The notes under the pieces: model-generated
What the model saw: only the letters and a program-made list of their open reading frames with translations
Told to the model about the DNA's origin: nothing
Databases searched by the model: none
Program-made: the position numbers and the translations under genes
In this document: positions 8,103 to 16,186 of the stretch, one piece after another
Numbering within the stretch: position 1 is the stretch's first letter
Layout: every line of letters starts with the position of its first letter
Source: Paraburkholderia sp. IMGN_8
GTDB taxonomy: Bacteria > Pseudomonadota > Gammaproteobacteria > Burkholderiales > Burkholderiaceae
Direction of reading: 5' to 3'
Assembly: GCF_038050405.1 (NCBI RefSeq)
Contig: NZ_CP150901.1
Location: 2,294,001 to 2,358,000, forward strand
Length of the DNA stretch: 64,000 nucleotides

Positions 8103-8242
8103 CTTGCCGCCTTTTGCTTGCCGCCTTTTGCTTGCCGCCTTTTGCTTGCCGCCTTTTGCTTGCCGCCTTTTGCTTGCCGCCTTTTGCTTGCCGCCTTTTG
8201 CTTGCCGCCTTTTGCTTGCCGCCTTTTGCTTGCCGCCTTTTC
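8103..8242. repeat. Minisatellite: ten tandem copies of a 14-bp unit
   Basis: The unit cttgccgccttttg repeats ten times without a gap (8103, 8117, 8131 and so on to 8229); only the last base of the tenth copy differs (c for g). The array begins 73 bases upstream of the periplasmic gene that heads the sensor-kinase operon on the minus strand. Since 14 is not a multiple of three, all frames stay open with a 14-residue period, which creates several spurious open frames. Such near-perfect short tandems change copy number by slippage. Confidence 0.97.
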
Positions 8243-8554
8243 CCAGACCGCTTCGCCGCGTTTCGAGGCGTGCCCCGTCCGGCGACGCGCGTCAGCCCCG
8301 ACGCGCGATCTTTGAACCGCATGCATAATATCGCCAAATTTCCGTGTCTCAAAAACGGGGCGTGCGGCCGCGCTGCTGCGCGCCGTTCGCCGTCACCGTG
8401 ACACCCGCCACACGCTGGCAACACGATGCAACAAGAGTCATGAACAAGCCGGAAGCGCCGCTGTTGCGGGTGATCTGGTGGGACGCGCACACGCAAACCG
8501 GCACACTGGTCAACGCGCGCGCGTGGAACTGAGCGGGCCCTACGCTTCTTTCGC
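8243..8554. other. Gene-free stretch next to the 14-bp repeat array
   Basis: About 310 bases between the repeat array and the helicase stop. A 30-codon frame starts at ATG 8440 (MNKPEAPLLRVIWW...) and ends at 8532; it has no strong ribosome site, and I treat it as unproven. Nothing else is recognisable. The promoter of the minus-strand sensor operon should lie here or inside the array. Confidence 0.35.
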
Positions 8555-10222
8555 TTATTTAACTTCTTTGTCGCGCAGATGCAGATGCCGCGCGGCCCGC
8601 TGCGATGCGACGATGATCAGCTTCATCGTCGCGCGCGTGGCGCCGACGAACAGCTTGCGTGCGATCCGCTCGTCGAAGGTATCGAAGTCGACCTCGGTGA
8701 GAATCACGCACGGCGCCGCCTGGCCCTTGAAGCGGTAGATCGACTCGAACAGCACGTCGCCTTCGCGATACTCCGGGTTGCCGAACAGATCGTACTTGCC
8801 GGTGAAACTGCGCAGCCGGTGCGGCCCGAGGTGATCCTGCGCGGTCATCGCCGAGCCTTCGCGGCCGCGAAACGACAGCACAGCGATGTCCTGCTTGCGA
8901 AAGCCGAGTGACAGCGCCTGCGTGATCGCGCGCTTGGTGGCGTCGATGCTGCCTTCGGCGGCGTTCGCTTCGTCATAGACGGACAGCGAAATATCCGAGC
9001 CGTCGAACGGACTGCCCGACGCGAGACCCGCCGCGACCGGCACCGATGCGCCGACCACGTCGCGCACGTAGTCGAGAATGTCGCGCGGACTGCGATAGTT
9101 GGTGGTCTCTTGCAGCGTGGTCCAGCCGGGCAAGGCGACCGGCTCGCGCATATACAGATTCTGCAACGGGTCTTCCAGCCACCACCACGCGCCGCCGAGC
9201 CGCAACAGACGCTCGAGCGCGGCCACCCAGGGCTGCTGGAAATCCTGCCCTTCGTCGACGATCAGCACGTCGAACTGCCAGCGCGCGTCGATCGGCGTTT
9301 CGGCAAAAATCGTTTCAAGCTGATTGAACACGTCGCCGGACTGGAAATCCGGCTCGCGGCCCGCGCTGCGAGCGATCCAGTCGCACAGTTGGTGATAGTT
9401 CGCCACCTTCGCCTCGGGCGGCGCGACCCGCGCGATGTGATCCGCCAGCGGCCGGTTGAAGCACACGTAGAGCGGCCGCTGCCCGCGCGCCACCGCGTCC
9501 TTCATGACCTGCACCGCCAGTTGGGTCTTGCCGGAACCGGCCGTGCCGATCACGCGCAACCGGAACGGCGCGAACTCGAGCCGCCGCGCCCAGGTCGCGA
9601 GACCGCCGGCCAGCCGCGTGACGAGCGTGCCGGCCTGCCCGACCAGTGCGCTGGTGTCGGGCGTGAGGGCGAGTTCGTCGGCGAGAAAATGGTGGATCTT
9701 CGGCGCGCAGGCGAGGCGCGGCTCGTCCGCTGGCAACGCGTCCCGAATGATCGCCGCGAGCCGGTCGCGGCGCGGCGCGTCGACGATGCGCGCGGGGTTC
9801 ACGCCGGCAATCGCCGCATCCTTGACGATGTGGTCCGGGCAATACAGCAACTCTTCGATGAAATAGGTCCCCGCGCCGAACGCCGCGGTAAAGCGCCGGT
9901 GCATCCCCTCGACGGTGTGCGCGAGCGCGATCGCCACGTTGCGTTCCGTCTGCAGGTAGACCTTGACGAGCCCCTTCGGCGTTTCGCGCAGGAAGCCGGT
10001 TTTCTGCTCGACGATCATCACGCGCCCCGACGGGCTGACGATCACGAAGTCGGCCTCGCCGAACACCGAGAAGTTCTGGTTCAGCCGGGTCCAGTGCACG
10101 CCGTGATAGACGGTGTAATCGTACGGTAAGGCTTCTTCCAGCAATGCGAGGGTTTCGCGTTCGCGTGCCGCCGCGCCGGTGGCGGCGAGGCTCTTCCAGT
10201 CGTCGGGGACAATGCGGGCCAT
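8555..10222 (-). CDS. NERD nuclease-domain / superfamily 1 helicase fusion
   Basis: The 555-residue protein begins with a nuclease-related (NERD) domain, about residues 15-125, with FGEADFVIVSPSGRVMIVEQ carrying Asp58, Glu72 and then Lys74, the D-ExK pattern of a restriction-like nuclease. A UvrD/Rep-type helicase follows: Walker A GTAGSGKTQ (226-234), Walker B VLIVDEGQD (319-327), motif III region WWWLEDPLQNLY, and motif VI LFVGATRATM near the C-terminus. Such fusions are thought to act in DNA repair or defence, but no specific role is established. It is monocistronic, with no neighbouring methylase or other defence gene. A GAGG precedes ATG 10222. Family and domains are secure; biological role is not. 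Confidence 0.85.
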   Translation of the reverse strand: MARIVPDDWKSLAATGAAARERETLALLEEALPYDYTVYHGVHWTRLNQNFSVFGEADFVIVSPSGRVMIVEQKTGFLRETPKGLVKVYLQTERNVAIALAHTVEGMHRRFTAAFGAGTYFIEELLYCPDHIVKDAAIAGVNPARIVDAPRRDRLAAIIRDALPADEPRLACAPKIHHFLADELALTPDTSALVGQAGTLVTRLAGGLATWARRLEFAPFRLRVIGTAGSGKTQLAVQVMKDAVARGQRPLYVCFNRPLADHIARVAPPEAKVANYHQLCDWIARSAGREPDFQSGDVFNQLETIFAETPIDARWQFDVLIVDEGQDFQQPWVAALERLLRLGGAWWWLEDPLQNLYMREPVALPGWTTLQETTNYRSPRDILDYVRDVVGASVPVAAGLASGSPFDGSDISLSVYDEANAAEGSIDATKRAITQALSLGFRKQDIAVLSFRGREGSAMTAQDHLGPHRLRSFTGKYDLFGNPEYREGDVLFESIYRFKGQAAPCVILTEVDFDTFDERIARKLFVGATRATMKLIIVASQRAARHLHLRDKEVK

Positions 10223-10437
10223 GCGGTGCCTCGTCAGATTCAGGTGGGCTCATTGTACGCAACGCGCGCGCCTTGCCGGCACAGCGAATTACACCGGGCC
10301 CAGCAGGGCGGATTGCGGCCCGACGCGGCCCTAAGCGCCCCTAAGCGGCGCAAAGCCGTCCGCATCGTGTATCGTTACCGGTTGAACGCCGCGCGCCGTG
10401 CGTGGCTTGCGAACTGTAAGAAAAAAGGATTTACCGG

Positions 10438-11064
10438 ATGATTACGATCTGGGGCCGCGCCAATTCGGTCAACGTTCAAAAAGTCTTGTGGTGTTGCGAC
10501 GAACTGGTGCTGTCGTACGAGCGCATCGACGCAGGCCTGCAGTTCGGCCGCAACAACGAACCCGAGTATCTCGCGATGAACCCTACGGCCAAGATACCGA
10601 CACTGGTCGACGACGACTTCGTGCTGTGGGAATCGAACTCGATTTTGCGTTATCTGGTGCAGCAATATGGGGAATCGAGCCCCCTGTACCCGTCCGAGCC
10701 GAAGCTGCGCGCGAGCATCGACCGCTGGCTCGACTGGTCGCTGACCACGCTGCAACCCGCCGAGCGCCCGGTGTTCTGGACCCTCGTGCGCACGCCGGCC
10801 GCCGAACGCGATGCCGTCAAACTCGCGGCCGATGCCGACGCGGTCGCCTTGCTTTGGCGACTGCTCGACACGCATCTGCAAGGCCGTTTCTTCCTCGAAG
10901 GCGAGAGGTTCACGCTGGCCGACATCGTGATCGGTGCGTACGCGAAACGCTGGTTCGGGCTGGACGGTATCGAACGCCCCGCGCTGCCGAATCTGGAGCG
11001 CTGGTATTCGCGGCTTGCAACGCGCCCGGGATTCAAGAAATACATCGACTTCCCGTTGACCTGA
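10438..11064 (+). CDS. Glutathione S-transferase family protein
   Basis: The 208-residue protein has normal GST length. The N-terminal thioredoxin-like domain (1-80) includes the GRANSVNVQKVLW entry where Ser or Asn near residue 9 would activate glutathione, the cis-Pro segment AKIPTLVDD and the glutathione-contacting WESNSILRYL. The all-helical C-terminal domain runs to 205, with the N-capping motif FTLADIVIG and the closing RLATRPGFKKY. It should conjugate glutathione to electrophiles or act as a peroxidase; no substrate can be assigned. An AAGGA lies about ten bases before the ATG. It stands alone between the divergent helicase gene and zur. Confidence 0.88.
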   Translation: MITIWGRANSVNVQKVLWCCDELVLSYERIDAGLQFGRNNEPEYLAMNPTAKIPTLVDDDFVLWESNSILRYLVQQYGESSPLYPSEPKLRASIDRWLDWSLTTLQPAERPVFWTLVRTPAAERDAVKLAADADAVALLWRLLDTHLQGRFFLEGERFTLADIVIGAYAKRWFGLDGIERPALPNLERWYSRLATRPGFKKYIDFPLT

Positions 11065-11138
11065 ACCTAGCTGAGCCCGCGTGCGGGCGGCCGCCATCGC
11101 CATACTGCCGTGCTGTCACAGCCAGGCGCGATGGCCTT

Positions 11139-11151
11139 TATAATCGACGCA
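11139..11151 (+). promoter_or_regulatory. -10 element placed for a leaderless zur transcript
   Basis: A perfect TATAAT at 11139-11144 lies six bases before the zur ATG, and no ribosome site is visible. Initiation at the usual distance would fall on the ATG itself. No good -35 is seen at 16-18 bp. Confidence 0.45.
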
Positions 11152-11723
11152 TGAAGACCGCCAAGCCCGCCGCGACCGCCGACAAAGTCACACCCGCCAC
11201 CGCCGCTCATCATGAGCATGGGCACACGCACGGCGATTCGCAGGAGGCCGCTCTGGTGCTGGCTGAAGAATATTGCCGCGAGCGCGGCGAGAAGCTCACG
11301 CCGATCCGCCGCAAGGTGCTGGAATTGCTGCTGAATTCCGGGCGCGCCACCAAGGCTTACTCGCTGCTCGACGACATGCGGCAGATTCATCCCGGCTCGG
11401 CGCCGCCCACGGTTTATCGGGCGCTCGATTTTCTGCTGTCGGCGGGGCTCGTGCATCGGATCGAATCGATCAACGCGTTCACCGTCTGCCACGATCTGAC
11501 GCAATGCCAGCACGGCATTCTGGTGGTTTGCCAGCAATGCGGCAACGTCACTGAATTGCACCAGCCCAAGCTGCGTCAGGCGCTCGTCGCGCAAATCGAA
11601 GACGCCGGCTACCGCCTTGCCAGCGATGAAATCGAATTGAAGGGATTGTGTTCCGCCTGTCAGGCAGCGGAAGCCGCAGCCGCAGCGGCTGGTTCGGCGA
11701 CGCCGGTGGCCGCCGCCAAATAA
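11151..11723 (+). CDS. zur: Zinc uptake regulator Zur (Fur family)
   Basis: The 190-residue protein has a Lys/Ala/His-rich N-terminal extension (1-25, with HHEHGHTHGD, possible extra zinc ligands), then the Fur winged helix (KLTPIRRKVLELLL, PPTVYRALDFLLSAGLVHRI) and dimerisation domain. The structural zinc site is intact: CQQC and CSAC (near residues 126-129 and 167-170), with FTVCHDLTQCQHG supplying the regulatory ligands typical of Zur rather than Fur. Zur with bound zinc represses zinc import. A longer frame opens upstream inside the GST gene and is ignored because the family match begins at MKTAKP. The C-terminal tail is Ala-rich. No znu transporter lies in this window. Confidence 0.85.
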   Translation: MKTAKPAATADKVTPATAAHHEHGHTHGDSQEAALVLAEEYCRERGEKLTPIRRKVLELLLNSGRATKAYSLLDDMRQIHPGSAPPTVYRALDFLLSAGLVHRIESINAFTVCHDLTQCQHGILVVCQQCGNVTELHQPKLRQALVAQIEDAGYRLASDEIELKGLCSACQAAEAAAAAAGSATPVAAAK

Positions 11724-11784
11724 GCGGCGGTATTTCCGGCCGCGGTTTCCAGCGTCAGGGCACTGGAATTGGCCGCGAAGCTGA

Positions 11785-12303
11785 TCAGCCCGCCGCGCGG
11801 GCGTCGATCGCGTCGTGCAGCAGCGTCACGAGGGCTTCCGGCAAAGCCGGTTTGGTCATGAAATGCTGGAACCCTTCGCCGATGCTGCGCAGACGGTAAG
11901 CGTCGTCAGTGTGGCCAGTGAGCGCCACGGCGACCGAGGGCGCGAGATCGCCGCGAATCTCGTGATCGCGCAGCCGCTGGATCAGATAGAACCCGTCCAT
12001 GGCCGGCAATTCGAGGTCGCACACCACGGCGTCGGGCAACACCCGCAGCGCCGCTTCCACGCCCTCTTCCGCATCCGCCACCGCGACGACATGCGCGCCC
12101 TCTCCTTCGAGTAACAGCGTCAGCGATTCCCGGCTATCCGGGTCGTCTTCGACGAGCACGATCGTGGCCTGATCGAGTCTCAATGCTCCGTTCATTTTCC
12201 GTTGTTGCTCAAAAAAACCGGTTAGGCCGTCAGACGCGGCCAGGGTATTGCTCTGCTGTTGCTGCTTACCGCCGCATTGGGCGGCTGCCGTATTGCCGTT
12301 CAT
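11785..12303 (-). CDS. Orphan single-domain response regulator
   Basis: The receiver domain covers about residues 46-168: TIVLVEDDPDSRESL with the acidic pocket, phospho-Asp in AVVCDLELPAMDGFYLI, Thr in VALTGH and Lys in FMTKPALPE. No output domain follows, so it likely acts by phosphotransfer or protein contact. The first 36 residues are Gln/Asn-rich and unlike any domain; ATG 12195 would remove them and give a 136-residue protein, which is equally plausible. No kinase is adjacent; the hybrid kinase at 5674-7539 is the nearest. Both candidate starts have only modest GGA-type ribosome sites. Confidence 0.72.
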   Translation of the reverse strand: MNGNTAAAQCGGKQQQQSNTLAASDGLTGFFEQQRKMNGALRLDQATIVLVEDDPDSRESLTLLLEGEGAHVVAVADAEEGVEAALRVLPDAVVCDLELPAMDGFYLIQRLRDHEIRGDLAPSVAVALTGHTDDAYRLRSIGEGFQHFMTKPALPEALVTLLHDAIDARAAG

Positions 12304-12632
12304 GATTCCGACTCGCTTTCACGCAGCGAGTTGCACGCAGTGGCCGCTATTGTAAAACATGGCCTGAGCGCAACACGGTGCGCACACTAACGCGCCAAAA
12401 AGGCACGTCGATGAAATCCACATTCACTCGTCAGCCAGCACATTGCGTGCCTCGCCGGTTTCACACCGGCGGCAGCTTGCCTATATGCCTGCAGGAAGCC
12501 GGTAACGCCACCTGCTAACTGCGGCGCTATCATCGCGTCTGCAAACCCGCATCGGCCGCGTCCAGCCGCTGCGGTGCAGCACGCAATGCAATTGCCACCT
12601 TTCCGCTCTCCCAGCCAAGGCCGCCCGACACC
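12304..12632. other. Gene-free stretch before the RraA-like gene
   Basis: About 330 bases between divergent genes. It contains a 7-bp hairpin (12453-12459 cgccggt and 12465-12471 accggcg, 5-base loop) without a T-run. Both promoters should be here. No coding frame or RNA gene is convincing. Confidence 0.4.
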
Positions 12633-13352
12633 ATGTCCGATCTCGATTCCGCGACGCTCGAAGCGCTCCGCCATGTCAGCACCGCCACATTGACCACCCA
12701 GCTATTCAAACGCGGCTTGCGCAATACCTTCATGCAAGGCGTCGCGCCACTCGCCGCGCATAACGGCGCGAATCTGGTGGGACCTGCGTTCACGTTGCGC
12801 AATATTCCGTCGCGTGAAGACATCGACGTGCTCGAACTGTTTGCCAATCCCGAGTACGCGCAGCGCAAATGCGTCGAGACGATTCCGGCCGGCCATGTGC
12901 TCGTGCAGGATTGCCGCGGCGAGCGCGGCAGCGCGTCGTTCGGCTCGATACTCACGCAACGATTGCAGGTACGCGGCGTGGCCGGCATGGTGTCCGACGG
13001 CCCGGTGCGCGACAGCACGACGATCGCCGCGCTCGGCATCCCTGTGTTCTGCGCGGGCGCCAGCGCGCCGCCGAATCTGATTCGCCACCATGCGGTCGAT
13101 ATCAATGTGCCGATCGGTTGCGGCGGCGTAGCCGTGTTTCCCGGCGATGTGATCGTCGGCGACGCGGACGGCGTGGTGGTGATCCCGCGTGAGATGGCCG
13201 CCGAAGTCGCGCAAGCCGCTGTCGAGCAGGAGCAACTCGAAGTATTTCTTACCGAACGTATTCGCGAAGGCGCGGCACTGCCCGGCACGTATCCGCCGAA
13301 CGACACGACGAAAGCGGCTTACGAGGTGTGGAAAAAAAGTCGCGGCGCCTGA
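12633..13352 (+). CDS. RraA-like / HMG-CHA aldolase family protein
   Basis: The 239-residue protein belongs to the RraA-like fold shared by the RNase E regulator RraA and 4-hydroxy-4-methyl-2-oxoglutarate aldolases. It shows LVGPAFTLRN, GHVLVQDCRGE, the signature GMVSDGPVRDSTTI (substrate Arg and metal-binding Asp of the aldolases) and FPGDVIVGDADGVVVIP. At 239 residues with an N-terminal helix and a C-terminal extension it is closer to the aldolase/dehydratase-like branch than to the 160-residue RraA. Class II members need a divalent metal and cleave oxo-acids to pyruvate. It stands alone, so no pathway can be assigned. AAGG precedes the ATG. Confidence 0.75.
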   Translation: MSDLDSATLEALRHVSTATLTTQLFKRGLRNTFMQGVAPLAAHNGANLVGPAFTLRNIPSREDIDVLELFANPEYAQRKCVETIPAGHVLVQDCRGERGSASFGSILTQRLQVRGVAGMVSDGPVRDSTTIAALGIPVFCAGASAPPNLIRHHAVDINVPIGCGGVAVFPGDVIVGDADGVVVIPREMAAEVAQAAVEQEQLEVFLTERIREGAALPGTYPPNDTTKAAYEVWKKSRGA

Positions 13353-13412
13353 GTGCTACGGTTCACTTCTGCGGCGCCGCGCGCCGTGTGAATTGGCACG
13401 GCATGTAAAAAG

Positions 13413-13441
13413 TAAAAAAACCCCCCCGGCATTTACCGGGG
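13413..13441 (-). terminator. Rho-independent terminator of the TetR gene
   Basis: Read on the minus strand, a 6-bp GC stem (13441-13436 with 13429-13424) is followed at once by seven T (13420-13414). It lies 40 bases past the TetR-gene stop at 13481 and is oriented for that gene. Confidence 0.8.
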
Positions 13442-13480
13442 TTCGCTGAGGCTCGCACACCCCGCTCCGAGCGCAAACGA

Positions 13481-14185
13481 CTATCGCTGCGGCCTGATGC
13501 CGTACGTCAGCAATGCCACCGCATGCCGCGCGATTTCTTCGCCGCCGATATTGCGCCGCACCGGATCATCGCGCCACAGCTTGGAAGTGGCCAACGGCAA
13601 AATCGTCAGGCCGAGCAAGCTGACAAACACCAGCGACGGCTCCAGCCCAGCATTCAGCAGCCCTTCCTTTTGCCAGCGCGCGATAGATGACAACGCCGCC
13701 TTCTGATGCGCGTCGCCGAACCGTTCGTGCATGCGCTGCCGCAACAAGCCGCCGTCGCTGATCACTTCGCGCACCCACAGCGACGGAAACCACGGATGGT
13801 CGGCCGCCACCTGCACGAGCCGCTGCGCAAGCTGCGTGATTGCCGCTACCGGATCGTCGGGATTTTCCTGGAATGGAACGCCCAGTGCCGCGCGCAGCGG
13901 GACGAAACGCTCGTCGATCAGCACGTCGAGCAGTTGATCGCGCGTCTTGAAGTAGTAATGCACCATCGCCGGCGTGAAACCTGCCTCGCGGGCGATCGCC
14001 CCGAGCGTGGTGTCGACAATGCCCTGCCTCGCGAACAGCGCCAGCGCGGCGTCCAGCAAGCGGCTACGCTGCTCCGGACCGCGCGCCGCGCCTGAAGGCC
14101 GGCCGGGCCGGCGCGCGGGCGCGCTTTTCAACCCAAGCTCGTTGGACAGGTCTTCGGACGGCTCATTGTGCGGATTACTGGCCAT
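13481..14185 (-). CDS. TetR/AcrR family transcriptional regulator
   Basis: About 234 residues. The TetR helix-turn-helix lies near 40-90: RLLDAALALFARQGIVDTT then LGAIAREAGFTPAMVHYYF and KTRDQLLDVLI. A C-terminal ligand-binding region follows (WFPSLWVREVISDGG and later). The N-terminus carries a Pro/Arg-rich arm (ARRPGRPSGAARGP). The frame is open to 14263, but that would run through the operator; ATG 14185 starts MASNPHNEP and leaves a normal intergenic region. The divergent neighbour is an MFS exporter, and a 14-bp palindrome lies between them, so it most likely represses the pump and itself until a toxic ligand binds. Confidence 0.85.
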   Translation of the reverse strand: MASNPHNEPSEDLSNELGLKSAPARRPGRPSGAARGPEQRSRLLDAALALFARQGIVDTTLGAIAREAGFTPAMVHYYFKTRDQLLDVLIDERFVPLRAALGVPFQENPDDPVAAITQLAQRLVQVAADHPWFPSLWVREVISDGGLLRQRMHERFGDAHQKAALSSIARWQKEGLLNAGLEPSLVFVSLLGLTILPLATSKLWRDDPVRRNIGGEEIARHAVALLTYGIRPQR

Positions 14186-14221
14186 TACTTTCGATTTGAC
14201 GACTGAAGAGATGTCGCATAT

Positions 14222-14245
14222 ATTAATTTCCAAATTAATTAATTT
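14222..14245. promoter_or_regulatory. Palindromic operator between tetR and MFS genes
   Basis: Two overlapping inverted repeats: attaattt-cc-aaattaat (14222-14239) and the perfect 14-bp palindrome aaattaattaattt (14232-14245). It is the only AT-rich patch in the gap and ends 16 bases before the MFS ATG, a typical TetR operator position. Confidence 0.7.
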
Positions 14246-14261
14246 CAACGCAGTGGTGCCC

Positions 14262-15773
14262 ATGGATCAATCTACAACGACTCAACCTGCCGAACTGACG
14301 AGCGCGAGCGATCATCCGCCGATCCGTCTGCTGTTTCCGGCACTGCTGCTCGTCATGCTGCTCGCCGCGCTCGATCAGACCATCGTCTCGACCGCGCTGC
14401 CGACCATCGTCGGCGAGTTGGGCGGCCTGAACAATCTGTCATGGGTGGTGACCGCCTACCTGCTCAGCTCGACCATCGTCGTGCCGCTGTACGGCAAATT
14501 CGGCGATCTGTTCGGCCGCAAGATCGTGTTGCAAACGGCGATCGTGTTGTTCCTCGCCGGCTCGGCGCTGTGCGGCATCGCGCAGGACATGACCCAGCTG
14601 ATCATACTGCGCGCGCTGCAAGGACTCGGCGGCGGCGGTCTGCTCGTGGTGACCATGGCCGCCATCGCCGACGTGATTCCGCCGGCCGAACGCGGCCGCT
14701 TTCAAGGCGTGTTCGGCGGCGTGTTCGGCCTCGCGACGGTGGTCGGACCGCTGCTCGGCGGCTTCCTCGTCGAGCATCTGAACTGGCGCTGGATTTTCTA
14801 CATCAACCTGCCGCTCGGCGTGATCTCGCTGGTAGTGATCGGCGCGGTCTTCAAACCGCACGTCCGGCATGTGAAGCACACCATCGACTACATGGGTGCC
14901 GCCTTTCTCGCCGGCGCGCTGACCTGCATCATCCTGTTCACGAGCCAGGGCGGCACGATCTTGCCGTGGTCATCGCCGCAATTGTGGCTCATGCTCGGCA
15001 TGGGACTGGTGGCGATCTGGGGCTTCATCCACGAAGAGCGAACCGCCGTCGAACCGATCATGCCGCTTGAACTCTTCAAACAGCGCACGTTTTTGCTGAG
15101 CAGCCTGATCGGCTTCATCGTCGGCGTGTCGATGTTCGGCGCGGTGACGTTCCTGCCGCTGTATTTGCAGGTGGTCAAAGGATCGACGCCGTCGCAAGCC
15201 GGCATGCAGATGCTGCCGATGATGGGCGGTTTGTTCGTGATGTCGATGGTGACCGGCCGCGTAATCAGCAAGATCGGCAGGTACCGCATGTTTCCGATCG
15301 CGGGCACGTTCCTCGTGGCAGTCGCGATGTTGCTGCTCGCCCGCTTGCAGATCGGCACGCCGATCCATGTGATGTATATCGACATGGGCATTCTCGGTTG
15401 CGGGCTCGGCATGGTGATGCAGGTGCTGATTCTCGCCGTGCAGAATAGTGTCGAGTTCAAGCATATGGGCGTGGCCACTTCGGGCGCCACGCTGTTCCGT
15501 TCGATCGGCGGCTCGATCGGTGTGGCCGGCTTTGGCGCGGTGTTTTCGAACGGCCTCGCCGCGCGCCTCGAAAAGCTGATTCCGCCCGACACCGAATTGC
15601 CGCACGCGCTTGGGCCAACTGCGATCCATCAACTGCCGCAAGCATTGCGCGACGATTATCTGCAGGCGTTTGCCGGCTCGTTGCACACGGTCTATCTGTC
15701 GGCGGCGTGCGTGGTGTTGCTCGCTTTCGCACTCGCGTGGTTCCTGAAGGATCATCCGTTGCGCAAGCACTGA
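14262..15773 (+). CDS. MFS drug exporter, DHA2 (EmrB/QacA) type, 14 membrane helices
   Basis: The 503-residue protein has the length and motifs of 14-helix proton antiporters: helix 1 LLLVMLLAALDQTIVSTALPTIVGELGG, motif A GKFGDLFGRK, the motif-C-like GVFGLATVVGPLLGG, and a late loop between helices 13 and 14 (about residues 425-470). Substrates of this family are cationic or lipophilic drugs exported across the inner membrane. No EmrA-type adaptor is adjacent, so it probably works alone or with a distant partner. The frame extends upstream to 13974, but ATG 14262 (MDQSTTTQ) sits past the operator and is used. It is controlled by the divergent TetR gene, as inferred from the shared palindrome. 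Confidence 0.88.
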   Translation: MDQSTTTQPAELTSASDHPPIRLLFPALLLVMLLAALDQTIVSTALPTIVGELGGLNNLSWVVTAYLLSSTIVVPLYGKFGDLFGRKIVLQTAIVLFLAGSALCGIAQDMTQLIILRALQGLGGGGLLVVTMAAIADVIPPAERGRFQGVFGGVFGLATVVGPLLGGFLVEHLNWRWIFYINLPLGVISLVVIGAVFKPHVRHVKHTIDYMGAAFLAGALTCIILFTSQGGTILPWSSPQLWLMLGMGLVAIWGFIHEERTAVEPIMPLELFKQRTFLLSSLIGFIVGVSMFGAVTFLPLYLQVVKGSTPSQAGMQMLPMMGGLFVMSMVTGRVISKIGRYRMFPIAGTFLVAVAMLLLARLQIGTPIHVMYIDMGILGCGLGMVMQVLILAVQNSVEFKHMGVATSGATLFRSIGGSIGVAGFGAVFSNGLAARLEKLIPPDTELPHALGPTAIHQLPQALRDDYLQAFAGSLHTVYLSAACVVLLAFALAWFLKDHPLRKH

Positions 15774-15808
15774 TCCGTTATCGCGCTATGCCGCCTGGCG
15801 CCTGAATC

Positions 15809-15847
15809 ACGAGGTCGAACGCTCCCCGCGTCGACCTCGTTTCGTTT
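15809..15847 (+). terminator. Intrinsic terminator of the MFS gene
   Basis: A perfect 10-bp stem (15809-15818 acgaggtcga and 15831-15840 tcgacctcgt), 12-base loop, then ttcgttt. It lies 35 bases past the MFS stop. Confidence 0.7.
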
Positions 15848-16186
15848 CATCGTCACGATTTCGTCCTACCAATCGCGCCGCCACACCGTCACGCCGCGAC
15901 TTCACCAGCGCTGTGAAAAAAACCACCTGCCCATTCGTTCTGCCGACATATGCAGTGTTTCGTCGTACCGACAAATGTGTTTTTTCGTATAAAAGGTAGG
16001 TGAGAACGTCGATTGACGTTCTCACGGAAACGCCACATATTTAAAGCAGCGGCACCGCATAGCGAGCGCATGCGGCCCAACGCTCTCCAGCGCATGTAGA
16101 TCGTGATTTACGCGGACATTGCTCCGGCCTCAGCACGATCTGGAACATGCCGTATGGGCATTGTTTCCCACAGGTGGGTCCACAGC
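15848..16186. other. Gene-free stretch with a perfect 11-bp hairpin
   Basis: About 340 bases between the MFS terminator and the zinc-ribbon gene. At 16000-16025 is a perfect inverted repeat, gtgagaacgtc-gatt-gacgttctcac, with no T-run on the plus strand and only cttttat further along on the minus strand. Just before it, at 15978-15995, is an AT-rich run ending tataaaa. The hairpin could be an operator or an RNA structure. No coding frame is convincing. Confidence 0.55.

Noticed and set aside
8103..8242. Possible CRISPR array
   Set aside because: Units are 14 bp, directly abutting, with no unique spacers and no cas genes nearby.
8027..8496. Several frames rich in LPPFAC or KAASKRRQ repeats
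   Set aside because: They are translations of the 14-bp tandem repeat, open in every frame because 14 is not a multiple of 3 and the unit lacks stops.
11075..11088. Terminator hairpin gcccgc-gt-gcgggc after the GST gene
   Set aside because: A 2-base loop is too small and no T-run follows; it is likely just GC-rich sequence.
10398..11723. One 441-residue protein covering GST region and zur
   Set aside because: The first 250 codons are a shadow of the GST gene in another frame; Fur-family similarity starts only at 11151.
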